Below are positions 49,383 to 58,871 of a DNA stretch of 64,000 nucleotides, one piece after another; position 1 is the first letter of the stretch, and each line of letters starts with the position of its first letter. The position numbers were made by a program, and so were the translations under genes. Under the pieces are notes generated by a model. The model was not told the origin of the DNA. It worked only from the letters and a program-made list of their open reading frames with translations, and made no database searches. Source of the DNA: Lelliottia nimipressuralis (GTDB lineage: Bacteria; Pseudomonadota; Gammaproteobacteria; Enterobacterales; Enterobacteriaceae); assembly GCF_004115925.1 (NCBI RefSeq), contig NZ_SDDX01000015.1, forward strand, positions 124,001-188,000, in the 5' to 3' direction.

Positions 49383-50549
49383 TCACACAGCTTTGACCTC
49401 AATCGCCTCACCCTGCATGCGCTTACGCAGCGTACGCTTAGTACGGTCGATCACATCACCGGCCAGCTGGCCGCAGGCGGCATCGATATCATCACCACGG
49501 GTTTTACGCACGATGGTAGTGAAACCATACTCCATCAGTACCTTGGAGAAACGATCGATACGGCTGTTAGAGCTACGGCCATACGGCGCGCCCGGGAACG
49601 GGTTCCATGGGATCAGGTTAATCTTGCACGGCGTGTCTTTCAGCAATTCAGCCAGCTGATGCGCATGATCGGTTTCGTCATTCACATGATCCAGCATCAC
49701 ATATTCGATGGTCACGCGGCCCTGGTTGGCGTTGGACTTTTCGAGGTAGCGACGCACGCCCGCGAGGAAGGTTTCGATATTGTACTTTTTGTTGATCGGC
49801 ACAATTTCGTCACGAATTTCATCGTTCGGTGCATGCAGGGAGATCGCCAGCGCCACGTCAATCATGTCGCCCAGTTTATCCAGCGCAGGCACAACGCCAG
49901 AGGTGGAGAGGGTCACGCGACGTTTGGACAAACCAAAGCCGAAGTCATCAAGCATGATTTCCATCGCCGGAACGACGTTTGTCAGGTTCAGCAGTGGCTC
50001 GCCCATGCCCATCATCACCACGTTGGTGATAGGACGTGTGCCGGTCACTTTTGCCGCGCCGACGATTTTCGCCGCGCGCCATACCTGGCCGATAATTTCA
50101 GACACGCGCAGGTTACGGTTAAAGCCCTGCTGCGCCGTCGAGCAGAATTTGCACTCCAGTGCACAACCAACCTGAGAGGAGACGCACAGAGTCGCGCGAT
50201 CTTCTTCCGGGATGTACACGGTTTCAACGCGCTGATCGCCAACTGCAATCGCCCATTTGATGGTGCCGTCAGAAGAACGCTGCTCTTCCACCACTTCCGG
50301 TGCGCGGATTTCAGCGACTTCTTTGAGTTTGTTACGCAGCACTTTGTTGATGTCAGTCATGTCATCAAAGTTGTCGCTGCAATAGTGGTACATCCATTTC
50401 ATGACCTGATCGGCACGAAACGGCTTCTCGCCCATCTCTTTGAAAAACTCGCGCATCTGCTGACGGTTCAGATCCAGCAGGTTAATTTTTCCATTTTTAT
50501 TAGGAACCGCGGCAATGGCGACTTCAGAGGTGTTAACTAGTTCAGACAT
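49383..50549 (-). CDS. rlmN: RlmN, 23S rRNA A2503 / tRNA A37 C2-methyltransferase
   Basis: Radical-SAM enzyme that methylates C2 of A2503 in 23S rRNA and A37 in some tRNAs. 388 residues, 4 more than E. coli, all in the N-terminal tail. Iron-sulfur motif [15 protein letters not shown] (Cys129, 133, 136); the methyl-carrying cysteines are Cys122 in TLCVSSQ and Cys359 in [11 protein letters not shown]. Start ATG behind a weak GAGG-type site. Preceded by ndk with a terminator between. Confidence 0.97.
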   Translation of the reverse strand: MSELVNTSEVAIAAVPNKNGKINLLDLNRQQMREFFKEMGEKPFRADQVMKWMYHYCSDNFDDMTDINKVLRNKLKEVAEIRAPEVVEEQRSSDGTIKWAIAVGDQRVETVYIPEEDRATLCVSSQVGCALECKFCSTAQQGFNRNLRVSEIIGQVWRAAKIVGAAKVTGTRPITNVVMMGMGEPLLNLTNVVPAMEIMLDDFGFGLSKRRVTLSTSGVVPALDKLGDMIDVALAISLHAPNDEIRDEIVPINKKYNIETFLAGVRRYLEKSNANQGRVTIEYVMLDHVNDETDHAHQLAELLKDTPCKINLIPWNPFPGAPYGRSSNSRIDRFSKVLMEYGFTTIVRKTRGDDIDAACGQLAGDVIDRTKRTLRKRMQGEAIEVKAV

Positions 50550-50602
50550 AATATTTTCCGGCCTCGTTGTTACACGTTATGGCCCGTGGAGGGTTGAAAA
50601 GA

Positions 50603-50638
50603 AACGCCCCGGTGAGCGCTTTGCTCTTCCGGGGCGTT
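50603..50638 (-). terminator. ndk terminator
   Basis: On the minus strand AACGCCCCGG, inner GAGC/GCTC pairing, CCGGGGCGTT then TCTTTTC: long two-part stem, between ndk and rlmN. Confidence 0.82.
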
Positions 50639-50714
50639 GCATTGTACAAAGTCTGGCGCAGGGATGCCACGTTTGCACGCGACTTTTACCAAATTTATAC
50701 CCTTCCCTGAGGAA

Positions 50715-51146
50715 TTAGCGGGTACGAGCGCACACTTCGCCTTCGGCGAAGAAGTAAGCGATTTCGCGCGCAGCAGATTCTACAGAGTCGGAACCGTGGG
50801 TGCCGTTCTCGGTGAAGCTGTCAGCGTAATCTGCACGCAGAGTGCCAGCCAGTGCGTTAGCCGGGTTAGTTGCACCCAGCAGATCGCGGTGACGCTGTAC
50901 TGCGTTTTCGCTTTCCAGTACGGAAACCACGATTGGACCGGAGGTCATGAACTCAACCAGGCCGTCGAAGAAAGGTTTGCCGTCGTGCTCAGCGTAGAAA
51001 CCGCGAGCCTGTTCAACGGTCAGATGCAGCATTTTGGTGCCAACGATTTTGAACCCTGCAGATTCAAAGCGAGCAAAGATGCTGCCAATAACGTTTTTTG
51101 CCACCGCGTTTGGTTTGATGATGGAAAAAGTACGTTCAATAGCCAT
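50715..51146 (-). CDS. ndk: Ndk, nucleoside diphosphate kinase
   Basis: Transfers gamma-phosphates between NTPs and NDPs through a phosphohistidine. 143 residues, equal to E. coli. Catalytic His117 is in [12 protein letters not shown], and N-terminal [15 protein letters not shown] binds nucleotide. The C-terminus reads EVCARTR. Single gene with its own terminator and a separate promoter region of about 150 bases towards pbpC. Confidence 0.98.
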   Translation of the reverse strand: MAIERTFSIIKPNAVAKNVIGSIFARFESAGFKIVGTKMLHLTVEQARGFYAEHDGKPFFDGLVEFMTSGPIVVSVLESENAVQRHRDLLGATNPANALAGTLRADYADSFTENGTHGSDSVESAAREIAYFFAEGEVCARTR

Positions 51147-51302
51147 GATAACCTCTGTGTTATGTTCTGTTGTTTTGCATACATCTGTATAAGATGGCGC
51201 GGATTATAGAGAGCAAAAACGCCATTGCCTATGGTTCGACGTAACATTTTTTTAAAATAAGACGAGTTTTAGCAACAGCTCACATCCCGGATGGGTTTTT
51301 CG

Positions 51303-53627
51303 CTACTGCAGGGTGAAATTGACCGTAGCGACTTGCCCCGTCTCATCCATTACCAGTAACTGATAATCCCCTGCTTTATCAAGCTGTAAAGTGTAAGCGC
51401 GCCCTTTCACATTCAGCGGTTCGCCATTGAGGAACCACCAGCGCTCACTGTCGCTACCAATTGCCTGTAGCGGCAGCGATACGCGCGACTCACCGGGCAG
51501 GCGTTTGATCAATGCCCCCTCACGCACGCCGGAGAGCATCAACGGCGCAGGGGAATCTTGCGCCAGCGGAGGACAGGTGGTTGACGGTGCCGGAACGCGT
51601 ACCGCCCGGCGTTCAGAAGCGGGAAGCCAGGGTTCAAGCGGTAGCGGCCAAACGTCGAGGATTTTCTCCTGCGCGCCGGGGCAATCAGCCGCGACGCGTT
51701 TGCTCTGGTTATCCAGCCAGACCGGGAAGCGGATCCCGCGAATCCCCTCTTGCTCTGGCAATAACAGCGTGGGCGGCTGACTGCCGTCAAGCAACCAGGT
51801 CGCGAGCCTGCGACGGCAGTTCTCACTCCCTTCAGGCAGGGATTGCCCGCCGGGCCAGCAGATCACACCGCGACTGACCGAAGCCGGGCGCGGATCGCGC
51901 GGCAAGCGCCCTTCATCCACCGTTGAACTCGACTGCAGCATGTTGTTGACCTGGTTCAGCAATGGCACGGCGCTGGCGAATCCAAACTGCCCGGCAACGG
52001 ATGTCCCGTCCGGGCGTCCGGTCCAGATCCCAATGATGTAGCGCGCATTCAGGCCAATGGCCCAGGCATCACGATAGCCATAGCTGGTACCGGTTTTCCA
52101 CGCCAGCGGTGCAACCTGCGGCAGTGCGCTATCCGGCAGCGGCTGCGCTTCGTTGCCTAAAATTCGGCGAATGATCCACGCCGAGCCAGGCGAGAGCAGC
52201 GGACGCTCAATCAACGGATCGCCCGGCTGCAGGCGTAACCGACCCGCTTTCCCTTGACGGGCAAAGGCGCTGTAAGCGGCGGTAATGTCTGAGAGCCGCG
52301 CCCCCGCACCGCCCAGGATCAGCGATAAATTAGGCTGCGCGCCAGGCGGAAGGATCAGGCGTAAACCAACATTGCTGAGCATTCCGGTGAAACGTTTTGG
52401 GCCATACGCCTCCAGCACTTGCACGGCGGGAAGGTTCAGCGAGCGCACCAGCGCCTCGCTCATGCTGATCGGGCCGTGAAAACCACTGTCGAAGTTACCC
52501 GGTCGGTAATCTCCCGTGCGCCGCGGAACATCCTGTAACAAAGAGGCGGGATGGATCAGGCCTTCATCGAGTGCCATTCCGTAGACAAAGGGTTTTAGCA
52601 CCGATCCCGGCGATCGGATCGCGCTCACCATATCGACATGACTAAAACGACTGTCGTCATTGATATCCACTGAGCCAACCCAACCGCGTACTTTCATCGT
52701 AGTGTGATCAACAACGATCATCGCCAGTGAGCTACGCGGCGGAAGCCGGGATTTCCAGTTCATCGCCAGCTCTTCCATCTGACGTTGCAGCGAAGCATCC
52801 AGCGTAGTGACAATTTTGTTGTCGCGACTTTTACTCAGCATCATGCGGGAAAATAGCGGAGCCAGCTGTGGCATTTGCCGGGGGGCAAGCCAGACCGGCT
52901 CTTCACGCGACTCTTTAACCTGCTGCGCACTCCAGACGCCCTGCGTCACCATGCGCTCGAGCACTTTATTACGCGCGGCCTCCGCGCGCTCTGGCCAGCG
53001 GTCCGGACGCAGACGGCTCGGTGCCTGAGGAAGAACGGCCAGCAACGCAGCCTCTGAGTAGCTTAACTGCGCCGGTGATTTCCCGAGATAGGCCCAGCTG
53101 GCCGCACCGACGCCCTGTAACGTCCCCCCAAAGGGCGCACGGTTGAGATAGAGCGTGAGGATCTCGCGTTTTGACAGGTGCCATTCGAGCTGCATCGCCC
53201 GCCATAGCTGACGCACTTTACCGCCAAAAGTACGTGGATGCGGATCAAGCAGTCGTGCCACCTGCATGGTAAGGGTACTGCCGCCCGAAACCACTTTACC
53301 GGAACTCAGATCCTGCCAGGCCGCACGTAAAACGGAGAACGGATTAACGCCGGGATGATCCCAGAACCAGCGATCTTCATACTGGATCAGGGCTTCAAGG
53401 TAGCGCGGAGAGACATCTTCAATGGTGACCGGATAGCGCCAGATCCCGTCGCTATCGGCAAAACGCCAGAGGGGTGTACCTTTCTCATCGACCACCACCC
53501 GTGCAGGGTTGACCTCTTTTAAAGGCAACGGCCACAGGCGATCGGCGACAACAATCAGCGCCCATACAATAAGAATCGCTCCCGCCAGCCAAAGCCAACG
53601 GGAGCGAATGAGTCGAGATAACGTCAC
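51303..53627 (-). CDS. pbpC: PbpC (PBP1c), peptidoglycan glycosyltransferase/penicillin-binding protein
   Basis: Inner-membrane bifunctional class A PBP-like protein; in E. coli its transpeptidase part is not seen to work well. About 774 residues: one N-terminal helix (residues 10-27), GT51 domain with EDRWFWDHPGVNP and GGSTLTMQVARLL, transpeptidase domain with SPGSVLKPFVYG nucleophile Ser and KTGTSYGYRDAW, then a C-terminal BiPBP_C domain. The start is GTG 53627, which gives an N-terminus of the E. coli length and sits 2 bases after the yfhM stop; upstream TTGs (53642) are alternatives inside yfhM. Operon with yfhM, as in E. coli, where PbpC and the macroglobulin are thought to cooperate against attack on the cell wall. 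Confidence 0.95.
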   Translation of the reverse strand: MTLSRLIRSRWLWLAGAILIVWALIVVADRLWPLPLKEVNPARVVVDEKGTPLWRFADSDGIWRYPVTIEDVSPRYLEALIQYEDRWFWDHPGVNPFSVLRAAWQDLSSGKVVSGGSTLTMQVARLLDPHPRTFGGKVRQLWRAMQLEWHLSKREILTLYLNRAPFGGTLQGVGAASWAYLGKSPAQLSYSEAALLAVLPQAPSRLRPDRWPERAEAARNKVLERMVTQGVWSAQQVKESREEPVWLAPRQMPQLAPLFSRMMLSKSRDNKIVTTLDASLQRQMEELAMNWKSRLPPRSSLAMIVVDHTTMKVRGWVGSVDINDDSRFSHVDMVSAIRSPGSVLKPFVYGMALDEGLIHPASLLQDVPRRTGDYRPGNFDSGFHGPISMSEALVRSLNLPAVQVLEAYGPKRFTGMLSNVGLRLILPPGAQPNLSLILGGAGARLSDITAAYSAFARQGKAGRLRLQPGDPLIERPLLSPGSAWIIRRILGNEAQPLPDSALPQVAPLAWKTGTSYGYRDAWAIGLNARYIIGIWTGRPDGTSVAGQFGFASAVPLLNQVNNMLQSSSTVDEGRLPRDPRPASVSRGVICWPGGQSLPEGSENCRRRLATWLLDGSQPPTLLLPEQEGIRGIRFPVWLDNQSKRVAADCPGAQEKILDVWPLPLEPWLPASERRAVRVPAPSTTCPPLAQDSPAPLMLSGVREGALIKRLPGESRVSLPLQAIGSDSERWWFLNGEPLNVKGRAYTLQLDKAGDYQLLVMDETGQVATVNFTLQ

Positions 53628-53628
53628 C

Positions 53629-56600
53629 TTACGGAACAACAATCAGCGGGCCGCTTGCTGCGCCCGTTGCCCGCCACTGCGGAACATACATAGATTCCAC
53701 CATCGGTACCGGAACCTGATACGTTCCCGGTGTAACGGCACGAGCCAGATACACCAGCGTCACAGGCTGCCCTTCGTTCACGGGCACCGCAGCAACAAAG
53801 CGATCGTCGCGGAACTCCATATGCTGAATGTCCGCCTGTTGCATCTGGTTGAGCAGATTCTGCACTTCGCTGCCGCTATCCTGAAGGCTGGCGCTGCTGC
53901 TGGCCAGGTTCTGGTTTTCCAGCTCAAGCCCTGCCGGAAGTAAATCGACCACCAGCGCATCCGGGACATTCTGATTTGCCTTCACTTCCAGCCACACCAG
54001 CACCAGTTCACCGCTTTTCAGAGAAGAGAGCGATTTGCTGCTGCCATCGGTTGCGAGAATATGACGCTCGATTTGCAGAACGTTGGACGATGGCTCTGGG
54101 GCATAATCCGGATAGCCCGTGCTGTCGAGACGGACCCACAGCGGCGTGGTGCCACTGTTGGTGACCTGCAATGCGCCCAACTGATCGCCACTCACATTTT
54201 GTGTCTGAGCCTTATCGCCGCTCAGCGCTTTATCCGAGAGGCTGGTGGTTGCCTGCCAGGTGCCTGAAAGTGTCGGCAATAGACGACCGGCCAGGAACAG
54301 CGCGTTGCTTTCCTGTGTTGAGAGCCAGCGCTGGCTGAACGCCTGCTGAGACAACGTATTCAGCAGCGTGTTCTGCGCATCCGGCAGCAGTTTGTACTCT
54401 TCCAGCAGGGAGAGCATCAGAGCGTTGTCACGCAGCTGGCTGCCGTAATCCGCCATCCAGTTTTTGCTGTCACTCCGCGAGGTTTTCAAGGCCAGATCCA
54501 GCGCCTGCTGGCTGCGTGGCGCATCACCCATCAGTTTCAGCGCCATCCCCAGCTGCATCAACGGCAGACCCGAACCGGTCTGCGCACGACGCTCCCAGAT
54601 TTCACGCAGTGCACCCAGCGGTGCTTTTTGCTGGCGGGCCAACACCAATGCCGCATAGGCCTGAACTGCAAATTTACTCGCCTGCGTATCATCGCTGTAG
54701 CGAATAGACATCATGCCAGGATCCTGCAGATAGCGCAGAAGACGGTTGTTGGCATTGTTCACCGCCTCGGCCGGAACGCTGTAACCCTGCTCACCCGCAC
54801 GGACCAGGAAATCGGTGACGTAGGCCGTCAGCCAATACTCTTCCGGGCCATTTTTATCCCAAAGGGCAAAACCACCGTCATCACGCTGCATTTGCAGCAA
54901 ACGGGAGATGCCGATATCAATGGCCGCACGGCGTTTGTCATCCGTATCGCCTTTGATGCCGAGCGCAGTCAGCTGCGCCGCGTTGGTATAGAGCGACGGG
55001 AACAGGCCGCTTGCGGTTTGTTCCAGGCAACCGTATGGATAGGCCTGCAATTCGCGGATATAACGCGCCAGGTTCAGCGGTGGTTTACCGCTGAGCAGCA
55101 GTTGACCTTGCAGGGTAGCCGGTGAGAATCCCGTGATGTGCTGAGCCGGTGCCGTCCAGCTTTCGCCTGGGTTTAGCATGGTTCCCGTATTCACCGTCTG
55201 TGCCGGGAACGCCGGACGCACGCCAATTTTCCAGCTCTTGTTCTGCGGTGCGAAGGTTTCTCCTGGCAACTGAAGGCCAGTCACCTGCGCGGTGATTTCA
55301 CCGTCACCGTAACCGTCCAGGGCTCTCACCGGAACAAACAGCGTGGTTCGCGTGCCCGGTTCAAGCTGAACGGGCTGCGGTTGTGCGCCTTCAAGCGCCA
55401 TCAATCCCGATGCGCTCAACGCGACGTTCAGGGTCTGCGGTTTGTCGGTGAGGTTAGTCAGATCCAGCGTCAGCCTTGTTGAGTCACCACTGGCCAGGAA
55501 GCGTGGCGTGTTGAGTTCGGTAATCACCGGCGCCGCAACAATCACTTTGCCCTCGCTGCTACCAAAATCATCCGCCGTCCAGGCCTGCGCCATGACGCGC
55601 AGCTCGCCGTTGAAGTCGCCAATCGGCAGAGTAATCGTCCCTTCGCCATTGGCATCCAGCGCCACAGGCTGCGCCTGCTGGGCAATAATGGTGACATGAT
55701 TCACCGGCGGTTTACCGCCGCGTTTCAGCTCATCGCCGTCACCACCAAAGCGCAGTGCCGCCATCCTTCCCTGCCCTTCAATCACCTGACCGTAAATGTC
55801 GTAGATATCCGCGCCGTAACGCTTCTGGCCAAAGAACGCTTCCCATGGATCGGGCGTGACATAATCGGTAATGTTCAGTACGCCGCTATCGACAGCGGAC
55901 ACCAGCACGTTCACTTTCTGTGGCACGCTGCCGTCTTTCACGCTGGCTTTGACCTTCACTGACAGCGACTGATTCGGGCGAATTTTCTGCGGTGTATCCA
56001 GGGCCAGTGTCAGTCGACGATTTTCATCGCCCATCGGCAGATGCAGAATGCCCACCGCGCGTTTCGGCGTGGCGGATTTGGATTTATCTCCCGGACGTAC
56101 CACCAGGGTGCTGAGGTAAAGATCGTGACGCTTCCAGGCTTTATCGACCGGAATGGAGAGATCCAGCCCGTTCGCCGGGACGTCGATCTCTTTCCACCAC
56201 AGCGGTCCTTCGCTGGATTCGATCATTGCGTAGCCTTTACCCGCTGCCGGTGCTGCAACATGCAGTTTAATGGTGTCACCTGGCTGATAAGCGGGTTTAT
56301 CGAGTTTCAGCATGACGCGGTCAGGGCGCGCGGCCCCGGTGCCGTCACTGTTATCCTGCCAGCTGTAACCGGCCCAGAAACGCACGCTGCTGACCATATC
56401 GTCAGGGGCTTTGACTTCCAGACGGTAAGAGCCCCACTCAACGGGGAAGGTCACTTTGCCCGTTTCGTCGGCCTTGAGCGTCAGTGCCTGCTCGCCCTCC
56501 ACCAGATCTTTCTGATCGAACTGAGACAACCAGCCGTCGCTTTCAGACCAGTTCCAGTAGTAGTCGCGGCGCTCGCGGATCAGGCGCACCTGAAGATCCG

Positions 56601-58578
56601 ATACGGCTTTTTTCGCGCCGCTGGCGTCGGCATAAACAATGTCAAAACTGGCGTTACCATTTTCATCTACAATCGGCTGGTTCACCGTGGTGTCAGTGCG
56701 ATAGTCATACACCGCTTTGCTGGCGAACTGAGGGCGGATACCCGGCAGCGCAGCAGCAGGCCAGATGGCCTGTTCTGCACGGCGCGTGATCGGCCTACCG
56801 CCAGACTCCAGCAGGCTGGCCTGCAGAATCAACTGCAGCGGAGAGTGCACCTCTTTCCACTGGCTTTCCGTGGCAACCTGACCACGCCCCTGCTCGTTCA
56901 GCGTCAATTGCACTTCATCGAGGCTGCGGCTGAGATTCTCTTCCGCAATATCACCGAACTGGAATCCCGGCAACGCGCTGACCGCTTCACGCAGCGGACG
57001 CAGGAAAAGCTGGCCCTGCAGACTGTTGCCGTTAGCCGGTGCGCCGTACAGGTAGTAGCCGACAACGTCGAAATTGACCTCATCCTGTACCGAAACCGGC
57101 GTTTTCTGCCCGGTCAGATTCAGTGCCATACGTTCTGGCATGAAATCTTCGACGTGGAAATCCCACAAACGCTGCTGATTGTCGCCCGTATTCGCGCGCA
57201 CATGCCACATGCCGGTCTGCGCGCCGCTTTCCAGTGGATAGTTGAAGCGATAAAGACCATTTTCAGGCTGGCTGACGACGGTTCGCGCCACCTGCCCATC
57301 CGGGCGCAGCACTTCCAGCTTCACAGGCTGATCGGCCAGCGGTTTGCCGTCGCTGTCGCGCAGCAGACCGTTGAGGATCACGGTCTCCCCGGGACGATAG
57401 AGATCGCGCGGGCCAAACATAAAGAACTGCTTGCTATAACCAGGCCCGCCTGCGATATCAAATTCCGCCAGGTCCAGCGCCGGGAGTTTAAGATCCAGTA
57501 GCGTCGTCTGGCCGTCTTTACGGGCCAGAATCAGCGCCGCCTCTTTGTCCGTTTCGAGTTTTGCATGGCCGTCGCCATCGCTGGTGCCCTGCGCCAGCGT
57601 CTGGCCTTTGTCATTCAGCAGCAGGACTTCAACACCGGACTGTGCCGCGCCGTTCTCTAAGCTCTGAGTGAAGATATCGAGACGATTGTGATAGCGGTGC
57701 GCAGACAAGCCCACGTCACTGAGGGTGAAGAGCGTGGCAGCATTGCTGTAGTTGTAATGCCCCGCCTGATTCATCACCGCGATATAGACGCCGGACTGCT
57801 GCAACGGTTTGATATCGCGCAGCGGCAGCAGCAGTTTTTCGCGGGTATTGCGCGCCGGATTGAGATCGAAACGCCCGGTATAGACCAGCTCGGCCATCTT
57901 AAGCAGATTATCCGATTCCCAGTTGCTCAGGGAGTTACGGTACTCCCACTGGCTCACAAATGAGGCCAGCGATTCCGGCTTCACGCGGTAGAAGTTTACA
58001 TCCACGTTGTTGACGTTCAGCGCCATCACTGGCAGGCCTTCGACCACTTTACCCGGCAGAAGCGAGCCCCGGCTGGCAAAGCCGACAGTCGGTTCAATAT
58101 CCCGAGTGGTGATCGCCTTTTCGTAGTCGATGCCAAAGGTCGCTTTGTTCAACGCCTGCAGATCGCGCTCCACGGTGACCACCAGATTGCGATTCGGCTC
58201 CAGATGGCGCAGACGCAGCTCTTTCAGATTTGGCGCGAGCTCCCAGGCACCGTCCACTTTGCCGCTCTTTTTATCGACGACGTGAACCGTGCGGGCAAAA
58301 TCCTGATCGGGGTTAAGTGGAACTGAAAACGTCAGAACCAGAGTGGATGCGCCATCGAGCTGAACTTCTGAGGCATCGAGCAGCGTGAGCGCTTTACCCT
58401 CACTCTGCGCGGCGAGTTTCGCGAGCTTATCCGCATCCGGTTTGGCGGGCGCTTCTGATGTGGTGGTGGAAGCCGCGGGTGCGGCCGCCTGAGGTTTATC
58501 TTCGTTGTTATCGCAACCAACGAGTGTAAACGTGGTGAGAAGCGCGAGCGAAAGCGCAGCTAAGCGAAACGGTGTCAT
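53629..58578 (-). CDS. yfhM: YfhM, bacterial alpha-2-macroglobulin lipoprotein
   Basis: 1649-residue periplasmic lipoprotein that traps proteases by a reactive thioester. Signal peptide MTPFRLAALSLALLTTFTLV with lipidated Cys22 and Asp at +2, which predicts retention in the inner membrane. A series of fibronectin-like macroglobulin domains is followed by a bait-type region, the thioester motif YPYGCLEQ (Cys1184, Gln1187), the alpha-helical toroid and the receptor-binding-like C-terminus. Very close to E. coli YfhM from about residue 50 on; the segment behind the lipobox is variable. First gene of yfhM-pbpC. Confidence 0.97.
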   Translation of the reverse strand: MTPFRLAALSLALLTTFTLVGCDNNEDKPQAAAPAASTTTSEAPAKPDADKLAKLAAQSEGKALTLLDASEVQLDGASTLVLTFSVPLNPDQDFARTVHVVDKKSGKVDGAWELAPNLKELRLRHLEPNRNLVVTVERDLQALNKATFGIDYEKAITTRDIEPTVGFASRGSLLPGKVVEGLPVMALNVNNVDVNFYRVKPESLASFVSQWEYRNSLSNWESDNLLKMAELVYTGRFDLNPARNTREKLLLPLRDIKPLQQSGVYIAVMNQAGHYNYSNAATLFTLSDVGLSAHRYHNRLDIFTQSLENGAAQSGVEVLLLNDKGQTLAQGTSDGDGHAKLETDKEAALILARKDGQTTLLDLKLPALDLAEFDIAGGPGYSKQFFMFGPRDLYRPGETVILNGLLRDSDGKPLADQPVKLEVLRPDGQVARTVVSQPENGLYRFNYPLESGAQTGMWHVRANTGDNQQRLWDFHVEDFMPERMALNLTGQKTPVSVQDEVNFDVVGYYLYGAPANGNSLQGQLFLRPLREAVSALPGFQFGDIAEENLSRSLDEVQLTLNEQGRGQVATESQWKEVHSPLQLILQASLLESGGRPITRRAEQAIWPAAALPGIRPQFASKAVYDYRTDTTVNQPIVDENGNASFDIVYADASGAKKAVSDLQVRLIRERRDYYWNWSESDGWLSQFDQKDLVEGEQALTLKADETGKVTFPVEWGSYRLEVKAPDDMVSSVRFWAGYSWQDNSDGTGAARPDRVMLKLDKPAYQPGDTIKLHVAAPAAGKGYAMIESSEGPLWWKEIDVPANGLDLSIPVDKAWKRHDLYLSTLVVRPGDKSKSATPKRAVGILHLPMGDENRRLTLALDTPQKIRPNQSLSVKVKASVKDGSVPQKVNVLVSAVDSGVLNITDYVTPDPWEAFFGQKRYGADIYDIYGQVIEGQGRMAALRFGGDGDELKRGGKPPVNHVTIIAQQAQPVALDANGEGTITLPIGDFNGELRVMAQAWTADDFGSSEGKVIVAAPVITELNTPRFLASGDSTRLTLDLTNLTDKPQTLNVALSASGLMALEGAQPQPVQLEPGTRTTLFVPVRALDGYGDGEITAQVTGLQLPGETFAPQNKSWKIGVRPAFPAQTVNTGTMLNPGESWTAPAQHITGFSPATLQGQLLLSGKPPLNLARYIRELQAYPYGCLEQTASGLFPSLYTNAAQLTALGIKGDTDDKRRAAIDIGISRLLQMQRDDGGFALWDKNGPEEYWLTAYVTDFLVRAGEQGYSVPAEAVNNANNRLLRYLQDPGMMSIRYSDDTQASKFAVQAYAALVLARQQKAPLGALREIWERRAQTGSGLPLMQLGMALKLMGDAPRSQQALDLALKTSRSDSKNWMADYGSQLRDNALMLSLLEEYKLLPDAQNTLLNTLSQQAFSQRWLSTQESNALFLAGRLLPTLSGTWQATTSLSDKALSGDKAQTQNVSGDQLGALQVTNSGTTPLWVRLDSTGYPDYAPEPSSNVLQIERHILATDGSSKSLSSLKSGELVLVWLEVKANQNVPDALVVDLLPAGLELENQNLASSSASLQDSGSEVQNLLNQMQQADIQHMEFRDDRFVAAVPVNEGQPVTLVYLARAVTPGTYQVPVPMVESMYVPQWRATGAASGPLIVVP

Positions 58579-58871
58579 CCTTTATCCCTGGTCCGTGGAG
58601 CCTGTTAGTCGTCATCCGAATAAGTATTATCCGCAAGTTTCACGAATACAAAAGTCCAATCTTAGAATCTGGAAAGCGCCTCGCAGATTGCTCCCGACTC
58701 TCCTGCGGCTGCGATACCGATCATCGTTCAGATCACAGTGCTAAAGGTTACATGTAACCTTTAGCGTCATTTGTTTTTAAAACAATAAGATAGCTAGATA
58801 TCCAGACAGATCACCTGCTAGTTTACATCTTAGACGCACGCTGAGTGCGCGGTTCACTAAGAGAGATAGCC
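58579..58871. promoter_or_regulatory. Divergent region yfhM / PTS gene with 24 bp operator-like palindrome (58741-58764)
   Basis: CTAAAGGTTACA followed by its exact reverse complement makes a perfect 24-base palindrome at 58741-58764 (core GGTTACATGTAACC), about 110 bases before the PTS start. A related half-site (AGTTTACATCT) lies at about 58818. GATCACAG at 58731 resembles one CRP half-site, the other half being poor. Likely operator of the alpha-glucoside operon, perhaps bound by the RpiR-type regulator at 62729. Confidence 0.65.

Noticed and set aside
58718-58740. CRP site upstream of the agl operon
   Set aside because: Only the right half (GATCACA) is good; the left half does not match TGTGA.
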